Shown: positions 1 through 39,525 of the stretch, in pieces
Position numbering within the stretch: the stretch's first letter is position 1
How the letters are laid out: the number at the start of each line of letters is the position of its first letter
Made by a program: the position numbers and the translations under genes
Assembly (NCBI GenBank): GCA_947359465.1
Contig: OX375875.1
Location: 17,792,458 to 17,856,457, forward strand
DNA from: Metellina segmentata
Lineage: Eukaryota > Arthropoda > Arachnida > Araneae > Tetragnathidae
Direction of reading: 5' to 3'
DNA length: 64,000 nucleotides
The notes under the pieces: generated by a model
Database searches by the model: none
Told to the model about the DNA's origin: nothing
The model's input: only the letters and a program-made list of their open reading frames with translations

Positions 1-614
1 TATATTACCCGTCCAACCGTTCTTTTCTATTTCATTTAATATTGCACCTACATGAATAAGATGTTTATTTTATGTTTGAGAAAATATGGCAATATCATCT
101 AAATAAGTGTCTGAATATTCCTTATGTTTAACTAGTATTCTATTCATAGTTCTTTGAAAAGTAGCTCCTGCGCCTGATAATTCAAATGGCATTCCATTCC
201 ATTGATATTGCCCACTATGTGAGGTAAAAGAAGTAAAATATCGGCTATCTTTATGCAATGGCAATTGTCAATATCCTCGTTGACAATCAATTGTAGTAAT
301 GTAATTTGCTGCTCCTACTTTCGCTGACAAATTTGGAATGTGTTGCATTGAAAATGCACTCAAGCAGGTTTGTGAGTTAACCATTCTAAAATCACAACAC
401 GTAATCTCAATTTGCCGTCCTTTTTTACTATACATACAATGAGATAACTAAATTTCGCATCTGACATTTCAATCAAATCCAAATCTAGCAACTCTTGAAT
501 TTTCGCTTCTACCTGTGCTTGCATTGGTATAGGCACTTTGTATCTTTGGGTCGTTTTTGATTCGCTTCCCTCCTTTAGCTTTATTTCATGCATCACAACC
601 TTACTCCTACCCAT
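1..614 (-). pseudogene. Ty3/Gypsy reverse transcriptase fragment
   Basis: Minus-strand remnant of a retrotransposon reverse transcriptase. Residues read from 614 down to 360 form the RT entry region (a proline-rich start, then a KKDGKLR-like strand). Residues from 264 down to 70 form the palm, with the Gypsy-type catalytic motif YLDDI followed by IFS. The two pieces lie in different frames and stops separate them, so it cannot be translated as one protein. The fragment continues past the left edge. It lies downstream of the integrase on the same strand, which is not the usual Gypsy order. The RT call is firm; the exact clade is inferred from domain order. Confidence 0.85.
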
Positions 615-619
615 TTTCC

Positions 620-1800
620 CTAAAAGAAATTCGAAAACTGCAAAAGAATTTCACGTATTTGTGATCTCTGATGATTGGTAAGATCATTTGTTTCCTTCAG
701 CAACTCCTCTAGATTATCGCGAAATATATTTGGTGGTGTTTCTCGAATATCTCCGAATTCTACATCTTCCTTAAAAACTACATCGACTACTGAACACAAA
801 ACATTAGATTTTCTAATTTTACTTGCATGAAACGTTCCATGTCCAATATTCGGCATTTCTACAAGATAACTTTTGTTTTACTCTTCCTAACACTGTTACT
901 AGTCCTTGCCAACGAGCGTACAAATTATTTGTAGAATTAGGGGCAAGAATTATTACTTGATCGCCCTCTTTAAATTTTCCGATTAAAATAATTCTCATAT
1001 TTCTTTTGATTAATTTCGGCTATCTCTTCCAACCTCTCTTTTAATTCTCCTAAATACTCAGTTGTGACTTTGGTCATTCCCATCGGTAATGAAGTTTCAT
1101 TTGTCATAGTACGTTTTAAAAGATTAAGAACTCCTTGTGGTTTTCTCCCAAACATCATTTTGAACGGTGAGTAACCAATCGTACTGCTACAAATTTCATT
1201 ATATGCCCAAAGACAAAATGGTATGCTTTTATCCCAATTTTTTGGATCGGTTCTAATTGCAAAATGAAGCATGTTCTTCAAAGTTTGATTAAATCTCTCA
1301 ATTAAACCATTACTTTGTGGATATCCTGGTGTACTAAAACGTGGAGCTACACCTAATATTTCCTCCAATTTCATCGTTAACTTGCTAGTGAAATTTGTCC
1401 CTTGATCAGATGCAATAATTTCAGGAATTCCATACATTTGAAAAATACCTAGCATTATTACATTGCAAGTAGCTTGAGCCAATAAGGATTTTAAAAAACA
1501 GTTTCTGCATAACGAGTATTTTGATCCATAATAGTTAGCACATACTTATGTCCTCTAGAAGATGGAGGTAGAATTTATTCTATACAATCAACATTAACAA
1601 TTTCTCAAACGTTTTTAGGTCTTTCTACCCAAGTTATAGTTCTATCGGATCTAGTAACTTCCCTTCTTAATTGACAGTCTTTACAATTCTCGCAGTATTG
1701 TCTTATTTCAGTCTTCATCCCTGGCCAGTAAAATGATAGTTTTATCCTTTCTAAAGTACGTTTAAATCCATGATGGGGGGTGCAAAAAAAAACATTCTCT
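620..1800 (-). pseudogene. Gypsy-type integrase fragment and linker
   Basis: Minus-strand integrase remnant. Near 1800-1650 it reads an N-terminal zinc-binding region (HH then CENC). Next comes the first catalytic Asp (NVDC, near 1590), then SDQGTNF with the second Asp and NGLIERF with the Glu. The Asp-Glu spacing is 35 residues, the D,D35E signature of retroviral-type integrases. The longest clean stretch is 1482-970. The piece at 856-620 is the linker that runs into the reverse transcriptase. Stops and frameshifts break the frame several times, so it is inactive. The LINE at 1832 interrupts its upstream neighbour. Confidence 0.85.
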
Positions 1801-2367
1801 AATTTTGTGTTCTTTTCCTTTAGGTAATACCGCCCCCAGGGGCATTCCTTCTTTAGGTTTGTATGGGCTTCACAACCCTGGGGTACCTGAGTGATCTTCC
1901 CTCCCTTTCATTCTTCTTCTCCCCCACCCTTTGCTTTTTGCTTTTTCTTCCTCCCTCGTTGTGGTTACCTCTCCGGAGGTGAGGGCTCCCCTTGAGAAGC
2001 TTTTCGCCAGTCTGTGCTTTTAGCTCCTCTTGGGGATTACATCACCCATGTGTTTGCCGTGCGTGGAGACCTGTGTCTTCGGAAAAGGTGATCCTGGTGA
2101 TTGAGGGACAACATAACGCCCCAATACATTACTTCGGCTCCTGCTTCGAATAAACAGGCGGTGTACTTTGGTCCCAGTACATTGATCGGCTGGTGGGTAT
2201 ATCCTGCTAGGACTAAGGACCTGCTCACCAACTAGCTCCTTAGGGCACTCATAGAGGTGAGTTGGGTTCGTATAGTCCCTGGCTAGCACCGGTACAGGAA
2301 CCTGTATCCCCTTGTTGGACTCCATGGTGGGTGGTGCCGCCGGGGACTGAAAATTTAATATCCAAAC

Positions 2368-3618
2368 ATGGAAAACCAAACTCTAACTTATCCTTCAGTG
2401 GAGCACCAAATTAGAAAACAAAATGAAATTAATTTACCAGAACAGAAATTTTTTATTATGAAAAGTAAAGAAGGTAATCTTAAAAACATATCAGCAATCC
2501 TACTTCATAAAACAATACTAGAAATGGTTGGAGAAACAAAAAACATAAAAAAAACACTAGCAGGAGATGTATTAATAGAAGTTTCAAATAAAATACAGGC
2601 ATCTAACATCCAAAAAATAACATTCGTCGGTCCAATACAAGTAACAGTAACACCACACAAAACTTTAAATTCATCAAGAGGTGTAATCTCCGAATCGGAT
2701 CTTGTCCATGATTCGGAAGAAGACATCTTAGAATCCCTATCCGAACAACATATAATAAATGTCAAAAGAATCACTATTTCAAGAAATGGACAAAGAATAC
2801 CCACCAAGCACATAATATTAACATTCAACACACCAACTATTCCAAAATACGTTAAAATAGCTTACATGAATTGCCCAGTTAGACATTTTATACCTAATCC
2901 TGTACGTTGCTTTAAATGCCAAAGATTCGGACACTCTTTCATAGCTTGCCGTGGCAAAGAGACATGCGCAAAATGCTGCAGTACAGAACACAAGACCGAT
3001 GTCTGTACTTCATCATCCCTTTGCTGTGTAAACTGCAAAGGTGACCATCCAGCTTTTTCCAGGTCTTGCCCTAAATTCCAAACAGAAAAGGAAATCCAAA
3101 CTATTAAAGTTCAACAAAACATTTCATTTCCGGAAGCACGAAAAATTGTTAATGATCGCACCCCAAAACCTGGTATATCATACTCTTCAATAGTTAAAAA
3201 AACCTTCAAAACTAGCTCTACTCAAACCGATGTAACTGTGTTCAAGCCATCTGAACAACATAAAACTTCATCGAACCAACCTAAAACGCCTTCTTTCTCT
3301 AAAGCAACAACAACCTCATCGAATACAAAAATCATAAACCAACCAAATCGACCTACAAATACTTCTTTAAAAAGAGCCATTTCATCAGAACAAAATAATA
3401 TTAAAATAGCAAAAAACTCTGCTCAAACATCTCTCCAACCTGTCGTTTCATCCAAACATTTGATAACTAATCCATCTACAAGTGACCTCATTAATCTCTA
3501 TAACTCTGAAAGCGATATTTCCTCTATAGAAGATGAGGACTTGGAGTCTTCGCCACTGAAGCCCAAGAAAGATCCACGGCAAGACAAACATCGTCCTAGG
3601 ACGAGAAACCACAAGTAG
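2368..3618 (+). CDS. LINE ORF1, gag-like nucleic-acid-binding protein
   Basis: This is an intact 416-residue ORF1 of the jockey-like LINE. In this family the product binds the element RNA and helps reverse transcription. Residues about 175-240 hold cysteine knuckles: CFKCQRFGHSFIAC is a clean CX2CX4HX4C, followed by CAKCCSTEHKTDVC and a third CX2C set. An RNA-recognition-like region precedes them. The C-terminal third is low-complexity, rich in Ser, Thr and Lys, and probably disordered. The ATG at 2368 is the first after the 5' UTR, and the frame ends 29 bp before the ORF2 ATG. It is probably not functional without an active ORF2. Confidence 0.85.
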   Translation: MENQTLTYPSVEHQIRKQNEINLPEQKFFIMKSKEGNLKNISAILLHKTILEMVGETKNIKKTLAGDVLIEVSNKIQASNIQKITFVGPIQVTVTPHKTLNSSRGVISESDLVHDSEEDILESLSEQHIINVKRITISRNGQRIPTKHIILTFNTPTIPKYVKIAYMNCPVRHFIPNPVRCFKCQRFGHSFIACRGKETCAKCCSTEHKTDVCTSSSLCCVNCKGDHPAFSRSCPKFQTEKEIQTIKVQQNISFPEARKIVNDRTPKPGISYSSIVKKTFKTSSTQTDVTVFKPSEQHKTSSNQPKTPSFSKATTTSSNTKIINQPNRPTNTSLKRAISSEQNNIKIAKNSAQTSLQPVVSSKHLITNPSTSDLINLYNSESDISSIEDEDLESSPLKPKKDPRQDKHRPRTRNHK

Positions 3619-3647
3619 TTTTTCATTTTCTTTTATACTTTATTTTT

Positions 3648-6600
3648 ATGGCTTCCTTTCTTTCCTGGAACTGCCGGGGTTTTCGTAACAGATGTGATGA
3701 TGTAAAAGACATCATAAACAAACATAAGCCAGCTGCAATCGCCCTCCAGGAAACATCTAAAACACAATGATAACACCAACATTCGTCATTTCACAATATT
3801 TAGAAAAGATTACGATGAGGGCCAAAGAGCATGTGGAGGTGTTGCATTGCTTACCTCCCATGACTTACCAGTTACTCAAATTAATCTCAAAACAAATCTC
3901 CAAGCTGTTGCTGTAAGACTTCATGTCAATACTTTAATAACAATATGCAACTTATACCTACCTCCTAATACCCATATCGCCACTTCTGACTTAAATAATA
4001 TAATAGATCAACTTCCGCAACCATTCATCATACTTGGTGACCTAAATGGCCATCATATTCTCTGGGGCAGTTCAAATATTAATCCTAGAGGCAAGCAAAT
4101 TGAAAAAATAATTACAGACAATGATTTATGTATTATGAATAACGGCCAACCTACTTACTTTCACTCACCTTCACTTACTTACCATTCAATTTTACCATTT
4201 TGAACCTTTTCTGTGGAATCCTACCTTTACAATAGTGACCATTATCCTATAAAACTAAAATATGCAGGCCAATACCAACCTCCCTCTGTCAGCCAACCTA
4301 ACTATATATTCGAAACTGCCAACTGGCCACTCTTTACTAGCCTCGCAGATATTACTAACACGGGAGAAACTGATGACATCGATGCAGTTACTAATAAAAT
4401 AACAGACATAATTATAGCTAGTGCTGACGCTTCCATTAAAAAAGTTATTATTGCGCCTAAAAAACAGAAGAAACCTTGGTGGAATAACGATTGTAGCGAT
4501 GCTTACCGAAAACAAAGGAAGGCCTGGAATATCTTCAATAGATATCCAACCAGAGAAAACTTTATTATTTACAAAAAAAACAAAAGCGGCATTTCGAAAA
4601 ATACAACGACATAGTAAGAGGGATTCTTGGATAAATTATGTCAATAGTATAAATAATAAGACCACCAGTAAACATATATGGAGCAGAATTAAAAGAATTT
4701 CCGGTGTTTACCCCAATAGACAAATTCCTATTCTTGAAAATAATAATGTAATACTATCGGCACCCAAAGACATAGCAAACACAATTGCTTCATGTCTTTC
4801 CGAAATATCCAGCTCCAACAACTACACTGAAAGTTTTAAGAAAATTAAAGTCGCATCTGAAAAGAATAAAGTTAATTTTTCCTCAAACCGTATACTATCT
4901 TATAATTGTGATTTTACTTTTCCCGAATTGACAAAGGCTTTATCCTTAGTTCACAAATCAACCCCTGGCCCAGATAATATTAGTTACATCATGCTCAAAC
5001 ATCTATCCAATAGTTCTTTAAATTATCTCCTGAAATTTTCTAACAGAATTTGGACCGAGCACACTTTTCCGCAGTCATGGCGATATGCTACTATAATACC
5101 CATACTGAAACCGAACAAAGACCCCAAGAATCCTTCGAACTACCGTCCAATAGCCTTGACAAGCTGCGTATGCAAAGTTCTTGAAAAGATGGTCAACGCA
5201 AGGCTAATGTATATTTTAGAAAAAGATAAATGTCTCTCCCCTCTTCAAAGTGGCTTCAGAAAAAACCGTTCTACTATTGACAATCTTGTTGCTTTCGAAT
5301 CTGAAATCAGAAATGCATTTGTAGAAAATAAACGTCTCGTCTCGATTTTCTTCGACATCGAAAAAGCTTATGATCGAACGTGGAGACATGGAATTTTAAA
5401 AGACATTTTTAAAAATGACATAAGAGGAAATCTGCCTATTTTTATCCAAAATTTCTTAGAGAAAAGGTATTTTAAAGTAAGGATTGGATCGATTTTATCC
5501 GATATTTTTATTCAAGAGGTGGGAGTGCCACAAGGCAGTGTTTTAAGTGTGACTCTATTTATTTTAAAGATTAATGATATTGTTTTTAATTTGCCTCCGT
5601 CTGTAAAAGGTCTTATTTATGTTGACAATCTGCAAATTTCATGCGCAGCTAAAGACATTCGTTTAATAGAGAGACAACTTCAACAGGCCGTTAACAAAAT
5701 TACTAATTGGACTAACGAAAATGGTTTCAGCTTTTCACCTTCAAAAACTGCATGTGTTCATTTCTGCAGAAAACGAAATCTTCATCTTGACCCTGAAATA
5801 TTTTTCAAAGATATTTTAATTAATGTTGTGGACAATTTAAAATTTTTAGGTATCATATTTGACAAGAAGTTGACTTTTCAACCGCATATTTTAAATCTAC
5901 GCAAACGTTGCGAAAAGGTTCTTAACATCTTACGCGTTTTATCAAAATTATCATGGGGATCTGATCGAATTTGTCTTCTAAAAATATATAGAGCATTAAT
6001 AAGATCTAAATTAGATTACGGTTGCGTGGTGTATGGCTCAGCCAGAAAATCTGCTCTACAAACACTGAACACTATCCATCACACAGCTTTGCGTTTATGT
6101 TCTGGTGCCTTTAGAACTTCACCCGTTAACAGCTTGTATGTAGATTCTTTTGAACCTTCCCTGGACTTAAGACAACAGTTGTTATCACTAGAGTACTATT
6201 TTAGAATTACCTCAACCCCTGATCACCCATTGCATACCATTCATCACAGTCCTTATTTAAAGCGCCTATATCAAGCTAAAACATCATTCATCACTACATT
6301 CCACTTAAGAATGCTGGATGCGATGAACGGATCCAAACTTTCTTCACTTGACGTCACCCAGAAAAAACTGTATTATTTCTCTCCTTTGTTTAATCATTAT
6401 TTTGAATTCCAAAACCCGTTCGAAAATTTCTATAAATCAGATACCTCTGATATTATCTACACACAACTCTTTCAAAAGCACATAGAAAAATTCTCTAATT
6501 TTATACATATTTATACTGACGGGTCTAAAAAGGCAAACTACGTTGGAGCTGCGTTCACTATTAATAACTCTGTTCACAGTTTTAAACTTCATTCTTCATG

Positions 6601-7300
6601 TTCTGTTTTTACTGCTGAAATAATGGCCATTTTTAAAGCATTAGAAAATATATCTGATCATTGTCATAAAAAATGTATCATTTTCACAGATTCATTAAGC
6701 GTTTTACAATCATTGAAACATCCTGATCATGACAGTCATCCCATTGTTTTAGAGTCATTAAAAATAATTTATAATCTTTCATCCAAAAATTTTAACTTAA
6801 TATTTTGCTGGATCCCATCTCATGTTGGGATATCAGGTAATGAAATAGTTGACAAAGCCACCAAATCTGCCGTAAATAATTTTAACCATACTATCCCTTT
6901 CCGTGACTTAAAATCTTTTATTTACAAGTTTTTAGAGGGAAAATGGCAGAACGGATGGTCTGAACAAACTGAAAACAAACTCCACGCTTTAAAACCAAAT
7001 ATAACGCAATGGCAGTCACCAGCTCAAAGACGACAGCAAGTAATACTAACACGTCTCCGTATTGGACATACGCGTGTAACACATAGACACCTCCTCCTCG
7101 GAGAAGATCATCCCATTTGTAACTACTGCATTTGCCCACTAACTGTAAAACATATTTTAATAGAATGTTCTCATTTTAATAGGCAACGACTTAAGCATTT
7201 TAATTCTTATACCTTGGTTTTAGATGACATGATCGGAGAGAATCCTCATCCAAATATTTTTAGCTTTTTACATGACATTGGTTTTACCCATCACATATAA
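3648..7300 (+). pseudogene. LINE ORF2 (endonuclease, reverse transcriptase, RNase H), inactivated
   Basis: ORF2 starts at ATG 3648 with SWNCRG, the start of an apurinic-type endonuclease. A stop and a frameshift follow near 3768. The endonuclease continues in a second frame (3847-4614) with GDLNGHH and, after another stop at 4201, the SDH motif. A third frame from about 4590 to 7300 holds the reverse transcriptase: PGPDNI, NYRPIAL, LQSGFRKNRSTIDN, FFDIEKAYD, VPQGSVL, and then YVDN where YVDD is expected. An RNase H domain follows (YTDGSKK, AEIMAI, FTDS, WIPSHVGISGNE), then a C-terminal Cys/His cluster. Loss of the second palm Asp plus the frameshifts makes the copy dead. Confidence 0.9.
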
Positions 7301-7450
7301 TTTTATGTAGTATTCATTCATTATGTTTTGACTCATTTCACTTTTTTATTATATTATATATTTGATTTTTTATCTTGAGTTTGGCATAATATGTCCCAAG
7401 AGGACTCAATGCCAGAAAATCATATCCAATCAAATCCTTTAGGTAATACC

Positions 7451-8800
7451 TAACTGACAAATGATAGTATCCTGCATATATTCTTTGTGATAAAGAAAAC
7501 CATCGCAAATTTTGAATCCCCCTTTATTTCTTTTTGCAAATTCAAAAGCTTCACATAATGAACTATCTTCCCGTTGCTCAAATTTCAACTTCTCACTTTC
7601 CTAAAATTCCTGTTTTCCGCCTTCCTGTGATACGAATTCCGACTCTACATTTTTTAGATCACCCCTTTCGATTTCTAAACTATCCTGAATTTCTACCAAT
7701 CTGTTTCTCTCCATACCCCTTATTATCATTGCAACTAACTTTGTCTTCCAATTCAACGATATCAGCAAAAGTTTCAGTTTTCCCTCTTATGTTATTGCGT
7801 GTAGTAACTACACCCATCTCTCCAAACAATTGATCTGAAAACTTCCCTTTCTCTCTCTGCATTAGAACGTTAAAATCATGCAACGACAATAAACCTTCCT
7901 TACATAAAGTAGGTGTAATTGCACAACAAATTTCTACTCCCGAATCCCCATCTCTGTTTCTTCCCGATAACCTCAGCCTCAAAACCTTAATATTTGCATG
8001 TATTCTATTTCCAAAAGCCCCTTCTAAGACCACTTGACCCTTGACTGGTTCCTTAGCTTCACCCAAAAGTCCTTTGCAAACACACATGATTTCCTCTTGC
8101 GTGTCAACCATAAATTCAGCTGAAACATCCTAGTTCTCAACAAAAACTTTTTTTTTCACTTGGTATGTCTTTCCACAATACTGGTACTGATAAGGATCTC
8201 CCCTCTAAGCTTACCCTAGCTACAATGTCATCTCTTTTTACCCTGACGTTCCCTGTTTCTTCATACCCCTCTCATTTCTCCTTCGACCTTGAGTTCCTCG
8301 ACAAAATTTAGATACATGATTAGGGGACCCACAAGAAAAGCATCGCTTCAAAAATGATCTTTGCCATTTGATTTTTCTCTTTGGAAATTAGAACGTTCTA
8401 ATGTTTTGCTTTTACGTATTGGTTTCTGAATGGAACTCACAAAAACATCCGCTTTCTGTGCAATTTCCTTAGCACTAAGAAATCCATCGCCCTCTTGCTG
8501 TACTATGTATGCCTTCATGTCGTGATGTCTTCAAATAAATCAATATTGGTAACACTAGATGTTGACCGACTCTCGCAATGCACAGGGACATAAAAAGCAA
8601 AACAAAACTGCACTAACCGCATATTTATGTCGAAGCTTTCCATTCCTCACGTCATCCATAAGGCTCATAAAGAAACTCTCCATCCAGGGCACACACCTCA
8701 CTAACCGTTGCCTCTAAAGCTAAAAAATTTAACAGCCATATCATCATTCCATGCGACATGCACCAAATAGTTGTTCGGATTTGGTTCATTTGATGAATTG
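7451..8800 (-). pseudogene. Gypsy gag-protease remnant
   Basis: Minus-strand remnant of the element that the LINE interrupts. A zinc knuckle, CFSCGSPNHVSKFC (CX2CX4HX4C), lies at about 8345-8285. The segment 8130-7680 starts with a VDT reminiscent of the aspartic protease active site, but the glycine of DTG is replaced by Gln, and a conserved-looking block around CCAITPTLCKEGLL follows. Upstream gag sequence to about 8800 is degenerate with stops. The piece joins the integrase fragment directly once the LINE is removed, leaving no room for a reverse transcriptase between protease and integrase. Confidence 0.7.
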
Positions 8801-9036
8801 GCATCTGGTTAAGAAAAAAACTGAGCTTTGAAAATAAGACATCTATTCTTGACTAATGAAAATTTAACAAATATATACAGTAGACTAAAGGATTGACATA
8901 GCCTGAGCAGGGGACAACACATCCACCCTACTCCAGACACAACAGGAAGACTCCTCCTTTCCCACTCACTTTTCACCCACCCCACACTTTTGCCTTTCGT
9001 TGCAGTTACGGGTGGTGATGTCACACCCTGTAACAC
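8800..9036 (-). repeat. Candidate Gypsy LTR
   Basis: On the minus strand this block begins tgttacagggtgtgacatc, the kind of TGTTAC start common in arthropod Gypsy LTRs, and ends near a CA at about 8803. It sits directly upstream of the gag remnant, where the 5' LTR should be. No second LTR is in the window to compare with, so the boundaries are tentative. Confidence 0.35.
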
Positions 9037-9593
9037 CTTTCTTCTGAGATATATTCCCAACTATATGGGGATGGGGATATGTTTTTTTTTTAATGTATAA
9101 TTGAGATCACTGATTAGTATAATGTCTCACTGTGTTTAGATTGTGTTACTATTGTGCCATTTGCAAGCATAACCTTGACTTGGTTGCCTGGAATGCTACA
9201 ATTAAAAGGAGATTACTTCTGGGCAATTTCTCAAGAAAGGATTTCTAGACATTTGTATGAAAAAAATCCCCTAGCCTATTAGGAATCTCCAATTTTGAAC
9301 TCTGACTAATAGCTAGCTTATCTTGTGTAGCTGCAATTTACAGGGCTGTAGATGTATCTGAGAATATTACAGCATGAGGGAAAGAATCAAATCTGCCCCT
9401 CTTAGTTCTCTTAAAGGAACTCTCATTGATTTGACTTTGCCTTCAAAGGCAGTGCTTTTTGTACTGAGTGGGATGTTTTTGCAGAAAAGAGAGCAATAAA
9501 TGTGTTCACCTTCTTCAACTCTTGAACTATCATTGGGTTTGTCCACTGCAACTGTGAATTGTAGGTCTTAGGTTCTATTCCTTTCTGCGTATA
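9037..9593. other. Non-coding stretch, no recognised feature
   Basis: AT-rich sequence between the candidate LTR and a Tc1 element. Short open frames occur but have no family motif. If the missing DLD 5' exons lie left of the window, this is intron. Confidence 0.4.
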
Positions 9594-10380
9594 CACTCTA
9601 TAACATAATAATCGACTCACCAAAAAGGTGCAAAATTACAGTGGTGCCAGGCTCCATCCATTTGGAATGGCGCTGACTGAGGTCGTATAGTCTTTAGTGA
9701 CTAGTCCCGTTTTTGACTGTGTCCTGACGACTACCACAGACATGTCTTGAGACGTTCAGGAGACCATGGGGATCCTGCCCTTACTATTGCACACCACACA
9801 TGCCCACAACAGGGCGTTATGGTCTGTGGGGCCATCTCCTTTGTTAGTCATTTCTGGCACACTTACAGCACAGCGGTATGTAGACGACATTCTACAACCG
9901 GTTGTGTTACCATTAATTTTGGGAAACCTCGAGACCAACATTTCAACAAGACAATGTCGCACATGACACGTGTTGCTATGAATTGTCTTCAAGCTTTCCC
10001 AACACTACCTGTGCCAGCTAGGTCTCCTGATCTCTCTCCCATAGAGCAAATTTGGGACCTTATGGGACGGCAATTGCAACTATCCTGGAATATCGACCAT
10101 TTAGCCTGACAGTTGGAGAACATTTGGCAAGAAATTCTACAGGACACCATCCGGGAACTTTTTCAGTCTATGCCACTCCGGGTGACAGCTTGCATCCAGG
10201 CCAGAGGTGGACCCAAAGCCTTATTGACTTCCTCCCTTTGTGATGGTCAAACTCTGAAATAAATCGTTCAATTGTTCTGAAATTTTAATCGTTTGTTTTT
10301 CTATGTATGTTCTTCACATCCACCAATTTTTATAGCAATCGGACAACTCCTTGGTGCGTCGATTTTTTTGTTATTAAGTG
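9594..10380 (+). mobile_element. Tc1-like element, internally deleted
   Basis: TA dinucleotides flank a 787-bp element with inverted ends: left cactctataac with cgactcacc, right the complement of cacttaataac with cgacgcacc. The coding remnant (about 9700-10240, several frames) holds the C-terminal half of a Tc1 transposase, including the typical ARSPDLSPIEQIWD segment with the third catalytic region. The 5' half of the transposase is missing. A close relative lies at 53467-55465. Confidence 0.85.
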
Positions 10381-10500
10381 TATTTCTCTCTGTCTGTAAA
10401 GCTTCCTTGTACATGTGTGACCATTTACTGACAATGTTTGATGCAGCATGGCCATATATAGCCCTCACATAAACCTAACGAATGAACTTGAGCAGTCGGC
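10381..10500 (+). repeat. Dispersed repeat with gcagcatggcca core
   Basis: A block of about 100 bp that begins near gtgtatttctctct and ends in gcagcatggccatatatagccc. Relatives occur at 15735-15860, 29780-29890 and 45000-45090, always near SINE-like sequence. It is non-coding and of unknown class; it may be the tail of a SINE family. Confidence 0.5.
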
Positions 10501-10857
10501 GAAACATGTATACACCAAACTGTAAACACTGAAATTATTTTATCTGTGCCATACTGGTTATTAGTAGGGTATCATAAGTTGTGCCTTCAAATGAATTCCA
10601 TAATTAATAATTCATTTCTGTTCAATGCATCTGATTAATTGAGTTATTTAATAATTTCTACTCTTGTACATTCAATTAGTTTCAAAATCTTTGTGTGTTC
10701 AGACCAGTACACATGAACAACTCGTATAGTAAAAAATTGATTCTATAAGCCAAACAGGAAATTCTAGTTTTTTAAGAAATTATTTCCAATATCTTGAATA
10801 CAAAAGAGGTTTAAACTTAGCTGCATCGCCCACCTTTTTCACTGTTTAATACCATTG

Positions 10858-11366
10858 CATAGCTGCCAATCCTTCCGGATTACCCGGAAACTTTCCGATT
10901 TTTCATAATTTTTCCGGTTTTCCGGCCGGAAACAAGTTTTTTCCGCTTTTTGCATTTTTTAAAGATTATCGCTAGATTATAGATTACCGAGCATTCCAAC
11001 TTACGTGTTGCCCAAGTAATGTGTAAATAAATATTATAGCCAATAATAGAAATATTATAATCAAGAATTGTGCATTTAAATTATGCTATTATTAAGATAC
11101 AAACATAAACCTGATGTATGTTAAACTGTTATGTATACAACTTAAGGTTTATAGTTATTTTCTAAAATTAGTTTAAATTGAGGCTAGTTTTAAGTTTTCT
11201 AAAGGATTGTATTACTGATACTACTAAATTTTTTAATTTAAATCATAAATTTCTGCCCTTTGGTTCATATTTTTAATAAAATGTCAATGCCAATTATAAA
11301 TAATTAATTCTTCTGTTTTTTACCCAAAATCTTCTGTTTTTTTACCTTATCCAGTTGGCAGCTATG
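10858..11366. mobile_element. MITE with catagctgccaa inverted ends
   Basis: A 509-bp non-coding element. Its ends are the inverted pair catagctgccaa (10858) and ttggcagctatg (11366). Both flanks carry ccattg (10852-10857 and 11367-11372), a 6-bp target duplication. The left part has a run of ccgga/tccgg motifs; the rest is AT-rich. It has no coding capacity, and the superfamily is not assigned. Confidence 0.65.
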
Positions 11367-38726
<27,360 letters not shown>

Positions 38727-38943
38727 GCATAAAGACTTTTGTACTGTGTAACTAATTTTAATTCCAAGAACTCATGCAATAATGTGTATAAAGAAAAGGC
38801 ATAGGAGAGCGTTTTCAGTCGTGACTCTCGCCGTGCATCGCTTCTCGTTCTGAGAACCCGATATTTATTGTATAAAGTTACAATTGAAGTTCATTTCAGA
38901 TGTTTTATTTAATTTGTACTGAAAAAATTGAATGCTGTATTTG

Positions 38944-38949
38944 AATAAA
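38944..38949 (+). terminator. DLD poly(A) signal
   Basis: AATAAA 218 bp after the DLD stop codon, followed by GT-rich sequence (ttgtgttcag, later tgttttgttg). It is the first full AATAAA after the stop, giving a 3' UTR of about 240 bp. Confidence 0.8.
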
Positions 38950-39525
38950 ATTGTGTTCAGAACAGTTAAATGTTTATTATGTATTAAAGCTTTCCTGTTT
39001 TGTTGACTTGTGTCGAGTCGTTTCATTTCGACTTACAAAATTCCTCTTGTTGAAACCATGCCAACCATTTCAAATGTGAGATGTGTATCAGCTTCAGCTT
39101 GCAAGTGAAACACACCGAGTCAACATTTTCATGACATGAGTTTTTTAAGGTTTTCTGAAGCAGAATGTGGGATCCCCTGAAGCTGGTTATGTCCTCATGA
39201 ATTATTTCTTTGCTTGAAGGTTTGATTTCTTCTTTAAAAACACACAAGGGAGTAAAATTTTTCACTTCTCAAACCTGTTTTTATTATATAGTGTGTTTTA
39301 ATTGTAAAGCTGACTGGACGACTCAAGACTGACAGGTACTTTATGAAAACTTAGTCAGTCGAATAGATTTATTTAACGAGGAGATTGTAGCAGTGACAAC
39401 AGACATAAATGTCCTGCGATGCTAAGGGCAAATGAACAAGTGGTCAAAAAGGGGTGGAAAGTTAACAGGGTTGCTGAGGGAGCATTTCTAATTCTTAAGT
39501 AGGCTAAAAATAGATTTCAAGAGGG

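Larger units (their letters stand above)
1832..7434 (+). mobile_element. Jockey-like non-LTR retrotransposon (LINE), near full length
   Basis: The element has a 5' UTR of about 540 bp, ORF1, ORF2 and a short 3' UTR. A perfect 16-bp target-site duplication, tcctttaggtaatacc, flanks it at 1816-1831 and 7435-7450, so both ends are defined by sequence. There is no clear poly(A) tail. It inserted into the minus-strand Gypsy element: the pol remnant lies to the left and the gag-protease remnant to the right. ORF1 is intact but ORF2 has two frameshifts, stops and a damaged RT active site, so this copy cannot move itself. Confidence 0.9.

Noticed and set aside
2020..2379. Minus-strand open frame of 119 codons
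   Set aside because: It lies in the LINE 5' UTR on the opposite strand and has no family motif.
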